The notes under the pieces were generated by a model that was not told where the DNA came from, did not search any database, and was given only the letters and a program-made list of their open reading frames with translations. A program made the translations under genes and the position numbers. Of a stretch of 64,000 nt of DNA, positions 1 through 11,229 are shown one piece after another. Source of the DNA: Schistosoma mansoni (Eukaryota > Platyhelminthes > Trematoda > Strigeidida > Schistosomatidae); NCBI RefSeq assembly GCF_000237925.1, contig NC_031496.1, positions 20,832,757 to 20,896,756 of the forward strand. The letters run 5' to 3'. Every line of letters starts with the position of its first letter. Position 1 is the stretch's first letter.

Positions 1-1
1 C

Positions 2-64
2 AACGAGTTCTACGATAGGAAACGCCAAAACAGTGCAGAAACCCTATTTCGCTATAAAACATGA
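2..64 (+). CDS. possible 3' end of a coding exon at the window edge
   Basis: A 20-codon open stretch runs from the window edge to a TGA at 62-64, rich in polar and charged residues (begins NEFYDRKR, ends LFRYKT). Its composition is less AT-driven than the DNA after it. I do not recognise the protein. It is too short to prove coding and could be chance; the rest of any gene would lie outside the window. Confidence 0.2.
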   Translation, partial: NEFYDRKRQNSAETLFRYKT

Positions 65-704
65 AAGACAAAGTTCACCAAATGGATCACTTCGGGGGAT
101 TTATTGTCAAGCCGTACAGTCGTATACATATATGAAAGTATTTTACATTAAAGTGCTAGCTCCGTGTGGACACATGGACAAGAAATAACCATAATGATGC
201 AATCGAAAGGTTATGATGTTATTTAATATAAATGATAACAATGAGCTGAATAAGTTAGTAGCGAATTATGATGTGAATGCACATATATCAACTTTGTGTT
301 TCTAATGTTTAAACTTAATCCTTGTTTCACTTGTACTCGTCCCGTCGGTAGTGTGAAACATATCCACATAGTGACAGTCTGGGGCTCTTACGCCATTTTG
401 TCTCCTGTATCCGCTACATCATCATGGTTGATTCATCCTTACACACTTCGAACCTGATGTAGATTATACGGCAACTCTTGCAGCCCCTTGATTATAGTAC
501 TTATCTTCTAATTTCTACGGTCTAACTAATCGTTTCATATATGGTAAAGGTTGTGACGCTTTGCTATCTTCAAGGCAGCACGCATTTAATGATAGTTATA
601 TTCTCTTCTCATCCGAAAGTGGCGTGTCTTGAATGACTGTTGTTTTAATTTTATCACATGAGCTTCTTCATGTAGTTTGCCAATTAAATCTCACATTTTT
701 GCAG

Positions 705-881
705 CCATTCCACTTGGAAGTGCAGCAACTACGTATGCGTATCTGCTGGCTTGAGACCCGCCAAAAACTGAACTTATATTCGGGAAAACCAGATCCGTGG
801 GTTGCTTACACCAAATTTTGGAAGTCCAAACCCGGAAATGCCATTAAAAGTGGTTACTTTCAGTTTACATACTTAGGGTAA
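705..881 (+). CDS. candidate terminal exon of an unknown protein
   Basis: A T-rich tract ending in AG at 703-704 is followed by 58 open codons ending in TAA (879-881). The peptide is basic and aromatic, with segments such as LRMRICWLETRQKL and GKPDPWVAYTKFWKSKP, and does not look like translated AT-rich spacer. The frame also stays open upstream to 633. I recognise no family. It may be the last exon of the same gene as the piece at 2-64, or a relic. There is no clear poly(A) signal close behind it. Confidence 0.27.
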   Translation, partial: PFHLEVQQLRMRICWLETRQKLNLYSGKPDPWVAYTKFWKSKPGNAIKSGYFQFTYLG

Positions 882-1968
882 ATCAGAAGAGACCTTTACA
901 GTGCTTTGATACATTTTATCGTTTGGTGAACACTTTGTCATGTGTGCAAAAATAATTATCATGAAGATAAAAATGAATATATCTCTACGTTCAAGGTGCT
1001 ATAATAACAGTAAAAAACAAACAAAACTTTGTGACTCACCAAACAATTGTTGCCGGCTAGAAACACCAATACCCAAAAGCGATAAAGTCACTGAAAAAGT
1101 TGTAAAGACAACTAATAATGTATAAAAATGTATAAAAAATGTGTAAAAATGCTACACATTACTTATACTGTCAGTTACAGGGGCGTTAAAGATTTTGTCG
1201 CGTAGTCCACAATTGTGATGAGTAATCTGCAATTCTAAACATGACATGTATTATCCAAGGTGATGTATCTCGGGAATAATTCAGTGATGAGGATGCCGTT
1301 TGTATCCATAAACGTGTATAGCAATTATGTTATAGATCTGTTAACGTAGCAGCCGATTAAGTAGAAACGATAAGCGTATTGCAGAAGTGTATCTGTGAGC
1401 GACGACTAGTATGCTATGCAAGCAGAAAACAAAACGGTGACGGAAAAGTCACGCTCAAGGTAAAATGAAAACCATTTCCACATTTTGCCAGAAAAAATGA
1501 AGGGACTATGTCATATGAATTCGTTCTTATGGGTGTGCTTTTCTTCCTCTCTAACTCTATCAATTATTCGAATGCAATTCCAATAGTCTTCTCGGTGTTC
1601 CTAATTGGGATTATGTATTCAATATAGGGGTAAGGAGTTCAGGGTTGTCGTTTTTCTCATGAACGGACATCAGATATGACATAAAGATGCTCTGTAGACA
1701 CATGGACAGATGAATTGCGCAAAACGTGCATTAGGTACTGTTTGATCAGTTCTTTCTTAAAATTTTAATGGATCTAGGTCACAGGTGTTTATAGGAATTG
1801 GTGTATAGGGTCGATTTACCTGTTATATGCAATCTACATTGACGGAATTCAGCATCTGATGCTTTTACCACTATCATTCTATTCCGTGTTGGCGAAGATG
1901 ACTTTTCATTAACATTTTACGCGTTTTCAGAAACAAACGATGGTACTTTCAGAACATGTTAAACGTGG
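882..1968. other. AT-rich spacer, nothing recognised
   Basis: I see no convincing coding stretch, structural RNA or named repeat here. A 61-codon frame at 940-1125 is lysine/asparagine-rich and looks like chance. Confidence 0.5.
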
Positions 1969-2314
1969 TGTAGAACATCAACGTTGATGTTCTATGTCGA
2001 AATGATTGGGGGCCTACTAGAGTTAGACGAGAATGGTGACGAACCAACTAACGCTGAAGTCACACCTCGCAACCAGACCTTACGTGGATTGAACCATCGA
2101 CGCATCAAAGGATCGTGGACGCTATGGAGACTGTACAACACAAAGGACGTTATTACAAGAATATATTAGTTAAGGTACAACCACGAAAGTACAGAAGTGA
2201 AAGAATAACCACTGCCGCGTGGGCCAGTCCATGGCGTACGATTGATTGATGCGCGTTGACTATCCTTGACCTTGGCAGGAATCAATGATCTGTTCGATAT
2301 TCAGTGACCCTACA
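1969..2314 (+). mobile_element. solo LTR (same family as the LTRs at 32568 and 35239)
   Basis: This 346-bp sequence begins TGTAGAAC and ends CCCTACA. It matches, along its length, the two LTRs that flank the element at 32568-35596. It is bounded on both sides by GTGG (1965-1968 and 2315-2318), a 4-bp target duplication of the kind made by Gypsy-type integrases. No internal region or partner LTR is present, so it is a solo LTR left by recombination between two LTRs. A ~60-codon open frame inside it is shared with another copy and is probably incidental. Confidence 0.8.
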
Positions 2315-2802
2315 GTGGCATTTGGATTTATGCGGGTTCTTCCAAATGTGTTTAACGGCGTACTTGTGCACAAGCAGTGTGCAAAGTAATGATAATAATA
2401 TGAAAACGTCACAACATCCCTAAAGACAAACAAGTAACTACTGAAGATGACACAAGTTTTTGCAGTTTGACAACACCTTACCCAGTGACACCTTTAACGA
2501 AACGTGCCGACTCTGTGAAATCACAAGTCAGAAGCGAAGAGGTTTGAAAATATATTTGATAAGCTATCAGTATATCGAGAAGCGACCAGTCTAAACTGCC
2601 TAGCGATCACAGGAGAAGTGCAGCACAACGTACACACTCGTGATCTGGTGCGGATGCATGACCAAGAGCTTTCAGCTAGGTGAGTCCATCAAAACTAATA
2701 TGCTCCGCACCGGATGTCGAAGACTTACAGAGCTACTATATAAGAAGTTTCGTCTAAATTAGAGCGAATGGTTTCAAAGTATTTGAGCGCCGAGTTGATG
2801 TG
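2315..2802. other. spacer
   Basis: I see no gene or recognisable repeat between the solo LTR and the foldback. Confidence 0.4.
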
Positions 2803-2973
2803 AGACATTGAATAGGAATAATATATTTGTAAAGTCTCAGCGAATGAATATGAAGTAAATCCAACGTTTCGCCTGGCAATCTGGCCCAAGCTTTTTCAAG
2901 GAATTATACCATTGGGTTTACTTCAAATTCATTCTCTGAGATTTGACAAATATATTATTCCTATTTAATGTCT
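2803..2973 (-). repeat. foldback with Penelope-type hammerhead-like centre
   Basis: Two imperfect arms of about 62 bp (2803-2864 and 2912-2973) are inverted around a ~47-bp centre. On the minus strand the centre reads a degenerate CUGAUGA-like segment, then a stem formed by GCTTGG and CCAGGC, then GCGAAACGTTGG. This is the order of a hammerhead whose long outer stem is the inverted arms. Penelope-like retroelements are known to carry such ribozymes in their terminal repeats. The first core box is not canonical here (CTTGAAAAAGC), so I expect a decayed, inactive copy. The family assignment is inferred from the motif alone. Confidence 0.42.
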
Positions 2974-3340
2974 TACAGAGCTAATAATTTTGAGGATTTA
3001 CTTACCACCACACTACCATCAATTGTGAACGCTCTAACATTACAAAAATATTAGATGATACCTTTTCATTCTCGAGAAGAACATTGAGCTATCTATTCCT
3101 TCAGAGATTGTACTTCTAGAACCTCAAATGAGTATGATCCGCTTATTAGGACAAGAGGAAGCTACAATTTTCACGATTGAAATTGTATTGTTGCGGTACT
3201 TCCCGTTGGTAAGGCGGACTGTTTGGAGATTACGATTGGATGTATTCTTCTTAAGGGCTTGGGTTGTTGCAGGTATTGGGTTCGTTTTTGGCTGTTACCT
3301 GGTCTCTTATCAAATTGACAATCCTCCCTGTGTTTTTCGA

Positions 3341-6300
3341 ATGGGTGAACGTAAGTCTGATGGTCAATGTGAGTCTAAGAGATCTCGAGTTCATTATACC
3401 CGAGTAAGTTTATTCGACAAAATAATGTTACATGCTATTAGGAAGAGATCCTGGCAATTAAAGAAAATGCAGTCTCTTCGGCTGAACTTTCGGACGAATT
3501 TTCTCGGATAAGTGCTTCTGTTATGCGTCCAACTCGCGGAAGGACTAGACCCAATTCCTTTTCTAAAACTCAGGGAGGCGGTACGTTGAGTCAATTCATT
3601 ATTAAACGGTTTGTGCAGAGAAGACACGGGATGCTTCCAACATAGTCCTCGGTCCTCAAAAACGTACATGGAACACTGGTTGTCATGTCTCTCAACAGCC
3701 TCAAGGTCGTGAATCGTCAGATACAAACAATTCTACTCGGTCTAAATTTAACTCAGAAAACCGGTCTTATGACAAGCAGCATTGTAAAGCGACTAGTGAC
3801 TACAAAAGAGAGTACCGTTCTCATGATATTCGTGGTCCTGGTCGAGGTCGTGATCGCGGGTTTGGAAGACATGCTGAATGTGCTCCGTTCATTAAAAACC
3901 ACAGTAGAGAAGACCGCTACATTCATGATCGTCGAATTTCTTCTTCTCACAGCGATGATGAACCTGAGTGGTTTGCTGAAGGTCCTACCACGGTTAATGA
4001 AACGATTGAACTGGGAGGAATTTTAGAGGAGACGGTGGAATGTGCCTCGCCCAGTAAGTGCTTAGGAGTGGAAAATGATCTTTCGCAAGTTGATGATAGT
4101 ATATTGCCGAATTCAAGCATTAGTACTAAAAACGTCTTTGATGACAAGGCTTCGGAAGCTGAAGGTCATGCGTTCCCTAAACAGTCAAGCGAATCCACAT
4201 CTAGTGTCGTAAATCACGTGATGTCCGATAGTCAAGGAAGCCGTTTCAAACACCTGTTTCAAAAGAATGAGATACCAGATGAAAATAAGCTTCCAAACAA
4301 TGCTTACCCAAATAAACCCGCTCCTTTAGATAATATCAACGAACAGTTACTTAGGTTGCTGAAAGGTTCGTGCGGAAATCCTTCTAGTCATCTCAGTCCT
4401 GAAAAGAACAATGGTATGGTATCTACAAATCTTTATTCTTTTGCAGCTCTCCAAGTTGAAAATAAGCTTCGCTCAATCCTACTTGGACACGGCCCCGTAT
4501 ATCCCTTGAATGTTGGGCCTGTCAAAGGTGAGTTAGTTGATGAGTCCAACCTGATAATCCTATAACTTGATTATTTAGAATCAAAACCAGCAGTACTAAC
4601 TGTTGAAGAAATTGAAGCTCAGCTTAAAGTACCTCAGGGAGATTTAACTAATTTAAACGAATCAATCGATCCGATTGATTCTCTTACTCATTCGGATCCT
4701 TTCATAGATGATCAAGCCATTAAATCTCGTGGCATACCTATTGGCTCATCAAAAAACTGTAGCTTGTTTTCTCAGTCGGGAACGACTTCCAACCTGGTGC
4801 CTATTTTGCAATCACTGATGATCGGAAAACAACAAAAATCAGTCTACTCCCAGTCTACAAATCCGCAAAATTCACACTCGCCTTTTGGACTGGTCTCAAA
4901 TTTTATGGTATGTAGTCTTTTCTGTGGACATTAACTACCGAATTATTCTCACCTGTTTACCATATTGTTATCGACTCAATACAATAGTTTGTGTTTGTTT
5001 CTTTATAACTTAGTACTATCATTGAAGTAACTACTATTAATCATTTTGGTCTAATGAGGTGTGGCAACTTCGACCGATGCATACATGTGCCTGGTCCTAC
5101 GTTGTAGCTGACTGATTGACTGAACTTGGTACAACAATTTCACTTGCTCATCTAACTTTTTTTTCTTTTAGGGCGCTGCCACGTCTGCGGGTCCATGTAT
5201 TAGTCGATTGCAAAACCCAGATGCCCCGCTTGATGTACCTTGTGATGTTGATCTACCTTCGCATGGTATAGTGATTTCCTTAAAATTACTTTTCTAGGTT
5301 CCCTTCGTCAACTCTGGAATGGTACGAGGGACGTTGCTGCTCACCCAAGCCCACAACTGCAGCCCTTAGGTAATAACAGCAGTTTTACTGAATCTATATT
5401 TAGGTTTGTATCCTGATGTATCTAGATTTCAAACTATCAAGACTCCGGACTCAGGATTACTTGGAAGACCTATAGTTAAGGCTCAACAAAATGTTCTCTC
5501 TAGTTACAACTCAAACGAACAGGCACCAAACTCTACTTTTTTTACTAACCAAGGTCACGGGTCTGTCAATTCATCACTTTACCAAGGTAGGTAATGCTCT
5601 TTTTGTGTGTGTATGTAGTTGTGTCCAAAGTTACTTATCGTCTTACATGTTATACAATTTTAATGTCTACATTGTGAAGTGCGATTTCTTTGACTTGATT
5701 TTGTTACATTGCTTTTTCCAGAATCATGTAAGCTGATTACTTATACATTCTGAATCCATACAACTCAACTGATTCCTTTTTGTTGGAAGTTTTAGTGATT
5801 TGAACTGACATTGATTACCTTGCGTTTTGTCCATCACATTTAGTTTTACCTAATGAAGACTTGTCACTCGAAGCATTAAACTAAGGTCGATGCCTGAGTA
5901 ATTCTTATCATAATGCCTATTCATAATCAAAGCGATGCTCCTATAACTGAGCCGTTTTTCATAAATATTCTATTTTGTTCCCTTGTCATTTGCTTTCTGT
6001 TCTTAGAAGCGAGGTTATCAATTAATAGTCATTTCCAAAGTGTGTAGCTTCGTCATCAGCATTCTTTTGGAGATAGTCACTCCCAACTTCCCAAAATTGG
6101 TTTACTAAAAAGCTCAGTCCAATATACAAATGAGTCCTGTTATGTAAAGATTGATAAAGTGCAGGATCTCTTAACCGCCTTAGACAACAATACAAGTCTG
6201 TTTGAAATTCGTTTCTCTCCCCCTAAATGCGAAATGTAGAGTACATTTGTAAGTTATTAGTATTTAGTCACAGTTGTCTTCGAAGCATTGGTTACGTATG

Positions 6301-8551
6301 TTACGACCATCGAGTGATCAAAGCTGGGTTTTAGACGTAGAGTACTAAGCGAAGATAACCAACCAGTTAATAAGGGGTTAATTTGGTCTGTCGCAAACAA
6401 GTCAGAATCTAACATTTAGACTCATCGTTACAAGTCACACAGCATAAAGGTAAAATGATCAAAATAAGTACTAAAGTAGTATCAGTGGCGAAGAAAATGT
6501 AGGATAACGAGTGTGACTTAAGACGTAGGTAAACTTGTGTGGTGAAAAATCGTTAGGCACTTTCAAAACTCAATATCTGAGAGAAAAGAATAAATAAATC
6601 CGTCCCATTGCATCAGATTCTAAGCCTTGTCACCCAACGTCTCCAGCCACTGATCACAATAATCTTGCTAATCCCTTACTTGGTATTCTACACCCGCGGG
6701 TATGGTCTGGCCCAACGGCCTATAGTGTTGACTGGTACCGTGTTGTAATTTGGGCGCCATATTGTACTCCTACATTACCTAGCCTGGTGTTGTATAAGTA
6801 TGGGTAATGTGTGTCGCAGTTAACTCAGGCGATGAAGATTCACCATTTTATCAATAGTTTTATCATCTTGCTTCGTATCCTGCGTCTAACTTCAATCCTG
6901 TTTACTCGGCGGTTCCAACATTCTCTAGCAATGCTTCGTCGTTGCTTATTATCAAGTAGTAGCAACCGAATATTTATTTCTAAGGTCAGGTTTCACAGCC
7001 ATAAAGTTAAAACGAAACCAGTTGCTGTTCAGCTTACTCGTTCGTGTTTTGCGAACGGACATCTTGCCTACACCATAGGTGATTCATGCTGACAAAAGTC
7101 AAGCGAGCCTTCCGAATCCATGTTGATATCCCGTGAAACACCAACTAAACAGGACTGATGAAACTTCTGGGACAGGTGGTTAACACGCTAAACTACTTCA
7201 CTCCAATAAAAATGACAATAGCTGTCAATTCCAATGGAAAGCACTTCAAGTCTATTATTTTAATAACTGTTCTTCACATATTTGGGCTTGACCAACATTG
7301 TTAAGGTAGTGAGCCTTCGTCTGTGTTCCAGAATTTGGAAGTCAATATCTGGTTTAAACATCAACGTCCGAACCTGAAACCTGTTGGATTTCCTGTTTAC
7401 AAACCCTAGTTTGGCGTCGGATAATTATTGAAGCAAATATCCTAGGCACTATGTTAGTCAAACTAATTCATCTTCAGCTATCACAAGAGGATCCTCATCC
7501 TTTCTTATACTTTTGGGCCTGGCGGATGGGATTATGTTCATTCCCCAGACTAGGTAATGTTTCAGTTTGTCGAATTCGTTAAGCTAGACCCCCCATCCTA
7601 AAATAGTCTAACCCATCATAGCCCACTAAAATCCCTTGCTTTCGATTAACTGTAATCTTGTCAACTTCATTAAGAGTTGGGAGGAACCTATCTAAATTTA
7701 CCATTCATTAATTAGGCCCCCAATATAATGAGTTGTATAATTATCATAACTAAGACCCAAGTTGTAATTTACAATTGCTTCAGCCAGTTGATGTGATTTT
7801 GGAGAGCGTTTATCTGTGATTGTAGTCCTAAGCAATTCTAGATTTCAATGTTGTGATCGGAAATTTGCGGTGTTATTTCTAACTAAAATTGTCTGTAAAA
7901 TTTATCGATAGGTATACTAGTTTTCCATATTAAACACAGCTGCTACCAACGTCCCTGTGAAGTCTGTAGTACGATTTCAACCTTGAGCAGAAAACTGAGT
8001 AATCACTGTAAAGATATGTCTATACGCTGATCTGATCGTTGACATATTGTATACAATAAATCTAGATGAGTTATGCTGCGTTAAAGCAAAATTAACTTTT
8101 GGTTTACTGCAGTTAATTTTTGTTTGCTTACTATCTTAATTTGAGTTCATGTCCTAACTTTTTGTGATTATTATCTTCAGACTCTAGCCATCTGCTTGAT
8201 AGGAATATGAAGCAGTTCTACCTTGGCAATACTGAGTCTTCAAATCTAAATAATTCTCATGGATTTTTATCTTGTTCAAAACAAAGCTATGGGAATTTAT
8301 TGCCGTTCCAAAGCTCAAGCCCATCACTAGCGTCATCTATTACTTGGAATAAGAATTCATCTGCTCAACACCAAACTAAAGTTAATGAATCTCAAGCTAG
8401 TAATGGAAGTTTGACCTTGCTATCACAGCTAGTTGAGTGGGAAAAATTAAAACAACCACCTAGATCTAATCCATCCTTTAATCGAACGAAGGCAAAAACG
8501 CTAGAAGAAATAGAACAAGCAGAATCTTCAAGAAATAATATATTCTTTTGA
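3341..8551 (+). CDS. EIF4ENIF1: eIF4E-transporter homologue (4E-T / EIF4ENIF1)
   Basis: Exons: 3341-3403, 3442-3580, 3619-4527, 4579-4907, 5172-5265, 5298-5369, 5404-5586 and 8181-8551. All junctions are GT-AG and in frame, giving 719 codons plus TGA. 4E-T binds eIF4E and DDX6, represses translation and works in P-bodies. Residues 19-25 (YTREEIL) align with the eIF4E-binding YTKEELL of human 4E-T, with Ile at the canonical Leu. Residues about 75-90 (VLGPQKR...GCHV) match human VLSPQRR...GCHV. The Cup-homology DDX6-binding segment is clear at about 182-199 (EPEWFAEGPT, NETIEL); no FDF motif is obvious after it. SRFKHLF (about 275-281) matches human SRFSRWF, and LTVEEIEAQLK matches LSVEEVEAGLK. 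Human 4E-T is 985 aa, so this copy is short in its C-terminal half. The start is the ATG 18 codons before the motif; the frame is open further upstream, so a longer N terminus is possible. Confidence 0.9.
5050..5127 (+). mobile_element. 3' tail of an RTE-type LINE in 4E-T intron 4
   Basis: The stretch beginning TGAGGTGTGGCAACTT and ending in a TGAC-like repeat closely matches 26670-26745 and, reversed, 25373-25440. It also resembles the 3' end of the LINE at 42422-43162, which has a (TGAC)n tail. It is a severely 5'-truncated insertion inside the 264-nt intron 4908-5171, and accounts for most of that intron's extra length over its neighbours. Confidence 0.6.
6007..6239 (+). pseudogene. possible decayed or alternative exon of the 4E-T gene
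   Basis: A good acceptor (pyrimidine-rich, ending TTCTTAG at 6001-6006) opens a frame in phase 1, the phase left by exon 7. It reads 12 whole codons, a TAG at 6045-6047, then 63 more open codons to a TAG at 6237-6239. The peptide (for example LRHQHSFGDSHSQLPKIG and SLFEIRFSPPK) looks like protein rather than spacer. Three readings are possible: a lost exon with a CAG-to-TAG change, an alternative terminal exon that ends the protein early, or chance. Splicing exon 7 directly to the exon at 8181 keeps frame without it. Confidence 0.35.
6255..6720 (+). mobile_element. RTE-type LINE fragment, badly decayed
   Basis: The segment from about 6261 (GTCTTCGAAGCATTGGTTACG) aligns with 42527-42660 in the LINE at 42422-43162, covering the CLRSIAR and DHRVSN region of the LINE protein's C terminus with many changes. 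The DNA after it (6605-6720, TTCTAAGCCTTGTCACCCA) resembles 28497-28560, probably LINE-associated 3' sequence. It lies in the last 4E-T intron. Confidence 0.5.
6820..6959 (+). pseudogene. second possible decayed exon in the last 4E-T intron
   Basis: After an AG at 6818-6819 a phase-1 frame reads 11 whole codons (NSGDEDSPFYQ), a TAG at 6855-6857, then 33 more open codons containing HLASYPASNFNPVYSAVPTF and a TAG at 6957-6959. The proline/tyrosine composition around the first TAG resembles the human 4E-T segment GQPFYPLPAASHPLLNP, which the confident exon set lacks. I read it as a remnant of the missing C-terminal region, but the similarity is short. As with 6007-6239, the first stop follows Gln and could derive from a Gln codon. 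Confidence 0.35.
6960..8180. other. remainder of last 4E-T intron
   Basis: This is intronic sequence. Short open stretches at 6960-7090 and 7080-7200 change frame repeatedly and have no consistent splice frame; they may be more exon debris. The acceptor used is TTATTATCTTCAG just before 8181. Confidence 0.4.
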
Positions 8552-8929
8552 ATTTGCAAAGCTCGTGTACCTAGATTAGAGACTCCCGGAAATTTTGTCG
8601 GGTTAATTTCATTCCTTACCAGATCTTGTAAATTTATTTTTTATATGAGATCTGCGCAGTTTCCGCATGTGCGGAAACAGTGTACATAGTTTAATTTTCT
8701 TCACAAGATTGCGATATACTTGTTTTTGGGTGACCACTTAATTCTGTCAATACTTTTCTGTGAATATTTCCCTTTATACTGGAAACCCAGTAACAGATTC
8801 CCTTTGGTTTCCTGAAATTGCACTTCAGAGGTGCTTAGTTTATTCTCATTTTGCCTTATTTTGTTGAACTACCACAGTTTATGCATTTCTTTCTAACAGT
8901 TTCGTGTTTTGTCGTTACTGAAGTTCGAA

Positions 8930-8935
8930 AATAAA
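8930..8935 (+). terminator. candidate poly(A) signal of 4E-T
   Basis: AATAAA lies about 380 nt after the 4E-T stop codon, in AT-rich sequence. It is the first canonical hexamer I noticed on this strand behind the gene. Confidence 0.5.
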
Positions 8936-9410
8936 GAAAATATTTCTTGGATACATGTATGTCCTCAAAAACATTTGTCTCAATAGATAAAAGTTAAGTC
9001 AGGAACTTTCTTCGTAGTTGAGATATCTATTAAGCTTAGTCGTCAATGTGATTGTGGGATGTGAACTGAAGCTCTTGATTATTACATGAATAGATCTAAT
9101 TGAACCTAGCAAAATACTGGAAATGAACAAACTGGTGAGATCTATTGACAAATGTTTAGAGCGCACTACATGTTTTGTAAATAGCACTCAAGTGTAAGGT
9201 ATTCCGTGTTCCGATAAATTAAATATTGGTGTCAGTGTCCGAAATATGAGCTAGCTATAAGTCGCAAGATTCACTAAACGGGATTTGTCACATACATCAA
9301 CCAATCAATATCACACAGATTAAATTTCTGAAAGTTCATATATTGATTTAGTTAGGTTTGATAAATAATAGTTCTTTAAGTATGTAATAGGGACCGTAGT
9401 ACATGTCTCA

Positions 9411-9617
9411 AGTGCATCTCCTTACGATGCTCCACTGCCTTGTGGATTAGACCTTTAGGTCAAAGGCTCCGGATGTGGCCCCCTAAGAAAGCCACCTGCT
9501 TCGGTTTGAGCACCCGCGCAGTATCACAGCCCTCACACAAATCAAGTGAGATTTGTGTGGCACATATGTATCTGGTGCCCCTTTGTACCAATACTTATGT
9601 GTTTAAACAAATAAAAA
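9411..9617 (+). mobile_element. 520-bp retroposon family, 5'-truncated copy
   Basis: This is the 3' 207 bp of the family seen whole at 18221-18735 and 60951-61478: TGCTCCACTGCCTTGTGG, GTCAAAGGCTC, GTGGCCCCCTAAGAAAG, then an A-rich tail after TTATGTGTTTAAA. It is bounded by a perfect 10-bp repeat, ACATGTCTCA (9401-9410 and 9618-9627). Variable 5' truncation, an A-rich 3' tail and a target duplication point to LINE-driven insertion. Confidence 0.8.
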
Positions 9618-9627
9618 ACATGTCTCA

Positions 9628-11229
9628 TGAAATGGAATATCTTGGCACTCGCTAGGCTATAGTCGTGTACGTAGGTACCTTTACAACAATTGAGCATTGT
9701 CTTTTAAGTGTGGTCTTTGAAATAAAAAGAACAAATATTGTGTGAAGTGGATTCACTTAATTCAATATGCTAGTACGGAAACATTTTCATCAGATAATCC
9801 GTGTGTCTAGTGGTAATAATACCGTGCAGCATCTTAGATCATGACTAAACTAAGTAAGAAATGCATCAATCAAATTGAATAAAATATGATGACAAGGTAA
9901 ACAATTTCGATAAAATAATGGAAGCATTCGTTGAAAAATGTTACATAAGTAAGACGATGTTCGGTAATCTACAAGCCACCTTGATATAAAATAATATGGT
10001 CTCAAACTGTGTTTGTGTAAAAGAGGGTAGGGCAGATGTTATTATACAGATATCTACTTAGTAAAGCAGTTTGACTGTAAATAAGTTCATGATCACTTGT
10101 GATATTTAATTCCAGTATTATTGTTTTACTCAGGTACGTCCATATATAAATTTTATACTCATTATCATAGAACTGTGTATGAATTTGATAATCGCCAACC
10201 ACGGCATCCAATTAATATAACATATACAGCAGATCAAATTATATACTCCTAGTTTAAATTAATCCTATCGATTCTCTTTGAAAATATTAAAACTATTCTG
10301 TAAACTGCATATAAACATTCTCTTAAGGTTAACCGAATACATAATCTTTAGGGTGAGCTCGTGAAGCACAGAGTAGGTTATTGTAAAATAATAAGATGAG
10401 GTATTATCGATGTTTTCCCCTAATTCTTAGATAAGCAGTAGAACATTTTCGGCTTCAAAAATTTAGTGTGTGTTAAGGAACTGGCTATACATCTGACCAT
10501 TCGTCTTGTTCTCAGTTTACTGTGTTGATTATCCTTTACAGGAGAAACGTAACTTTCGTAAGTTTACTAATTCCTTCATTTTCAAAAGACAGTATCATTT
10601 GTTTGAAACAAATAATATTGTCTCTCAAACAACCACATTACAACTCCTTTCAAAAATTATGTTAGTTCAATAGTGAATCCTCATGAGGTTTAAGTATATT
10701 ATATTGATTTATTTAAATTGACGGTTAACCTTGATTGATTCAGAGCTAGAGTAGTAAATCTTGATGTACTACCCCAAATAGGCATTGGCAAAACTTTTAA
10801 TTGCCGATATGTTACTTTAAACAGTCATTCCGTTTTAAAAAGTAGCTGGAACAGATCATAATACTGAATTAAATTCAGTCTTTTTAGTTTGATATAGGAG
10901 TAATGTAGAGGGTTATTTAAATTTGTTAAGCTATTAATCATACAAAAATTCGGATCCTCTTGGGTATTGAAAAAAAACGTCTTATACGTACATTAAACTC
11001 ACTCTGCTATTGTTGATTTCAACAACAAGTGTGATATGACTGATGATTTTTTTCTTATTATCCTTGTTGCTTGTTTGTCTCTTTTTGTTTAGTTTGACCT
11101 TTTTAATTTTTATAAAAATATTTTAATATATGATCAGAATATAATTCAATACATCGTGAGCTAATGTTGTAGAGTGATTCTGATCAACTTTATCTGCTCG
11201 GTACAATAATCAAAATTCATATCAAATCA
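9628..11229. other. AT-rich intergenic spacer
   Basis: I see no gene, structured RNA or recognisable element here. Confidence 0.45.

Noticed and set aside
1984-2169. 61-codon open frame, similar to one at 35228-35440
   Set aside because: It lies wholly inside the LTR family, and the similarity is the repeat itself, not a gene.
3394-4147. Minus-strand open frames opposite 4E-T exons
   Set aside because: They are antisense shadows of well-supported coding exons.
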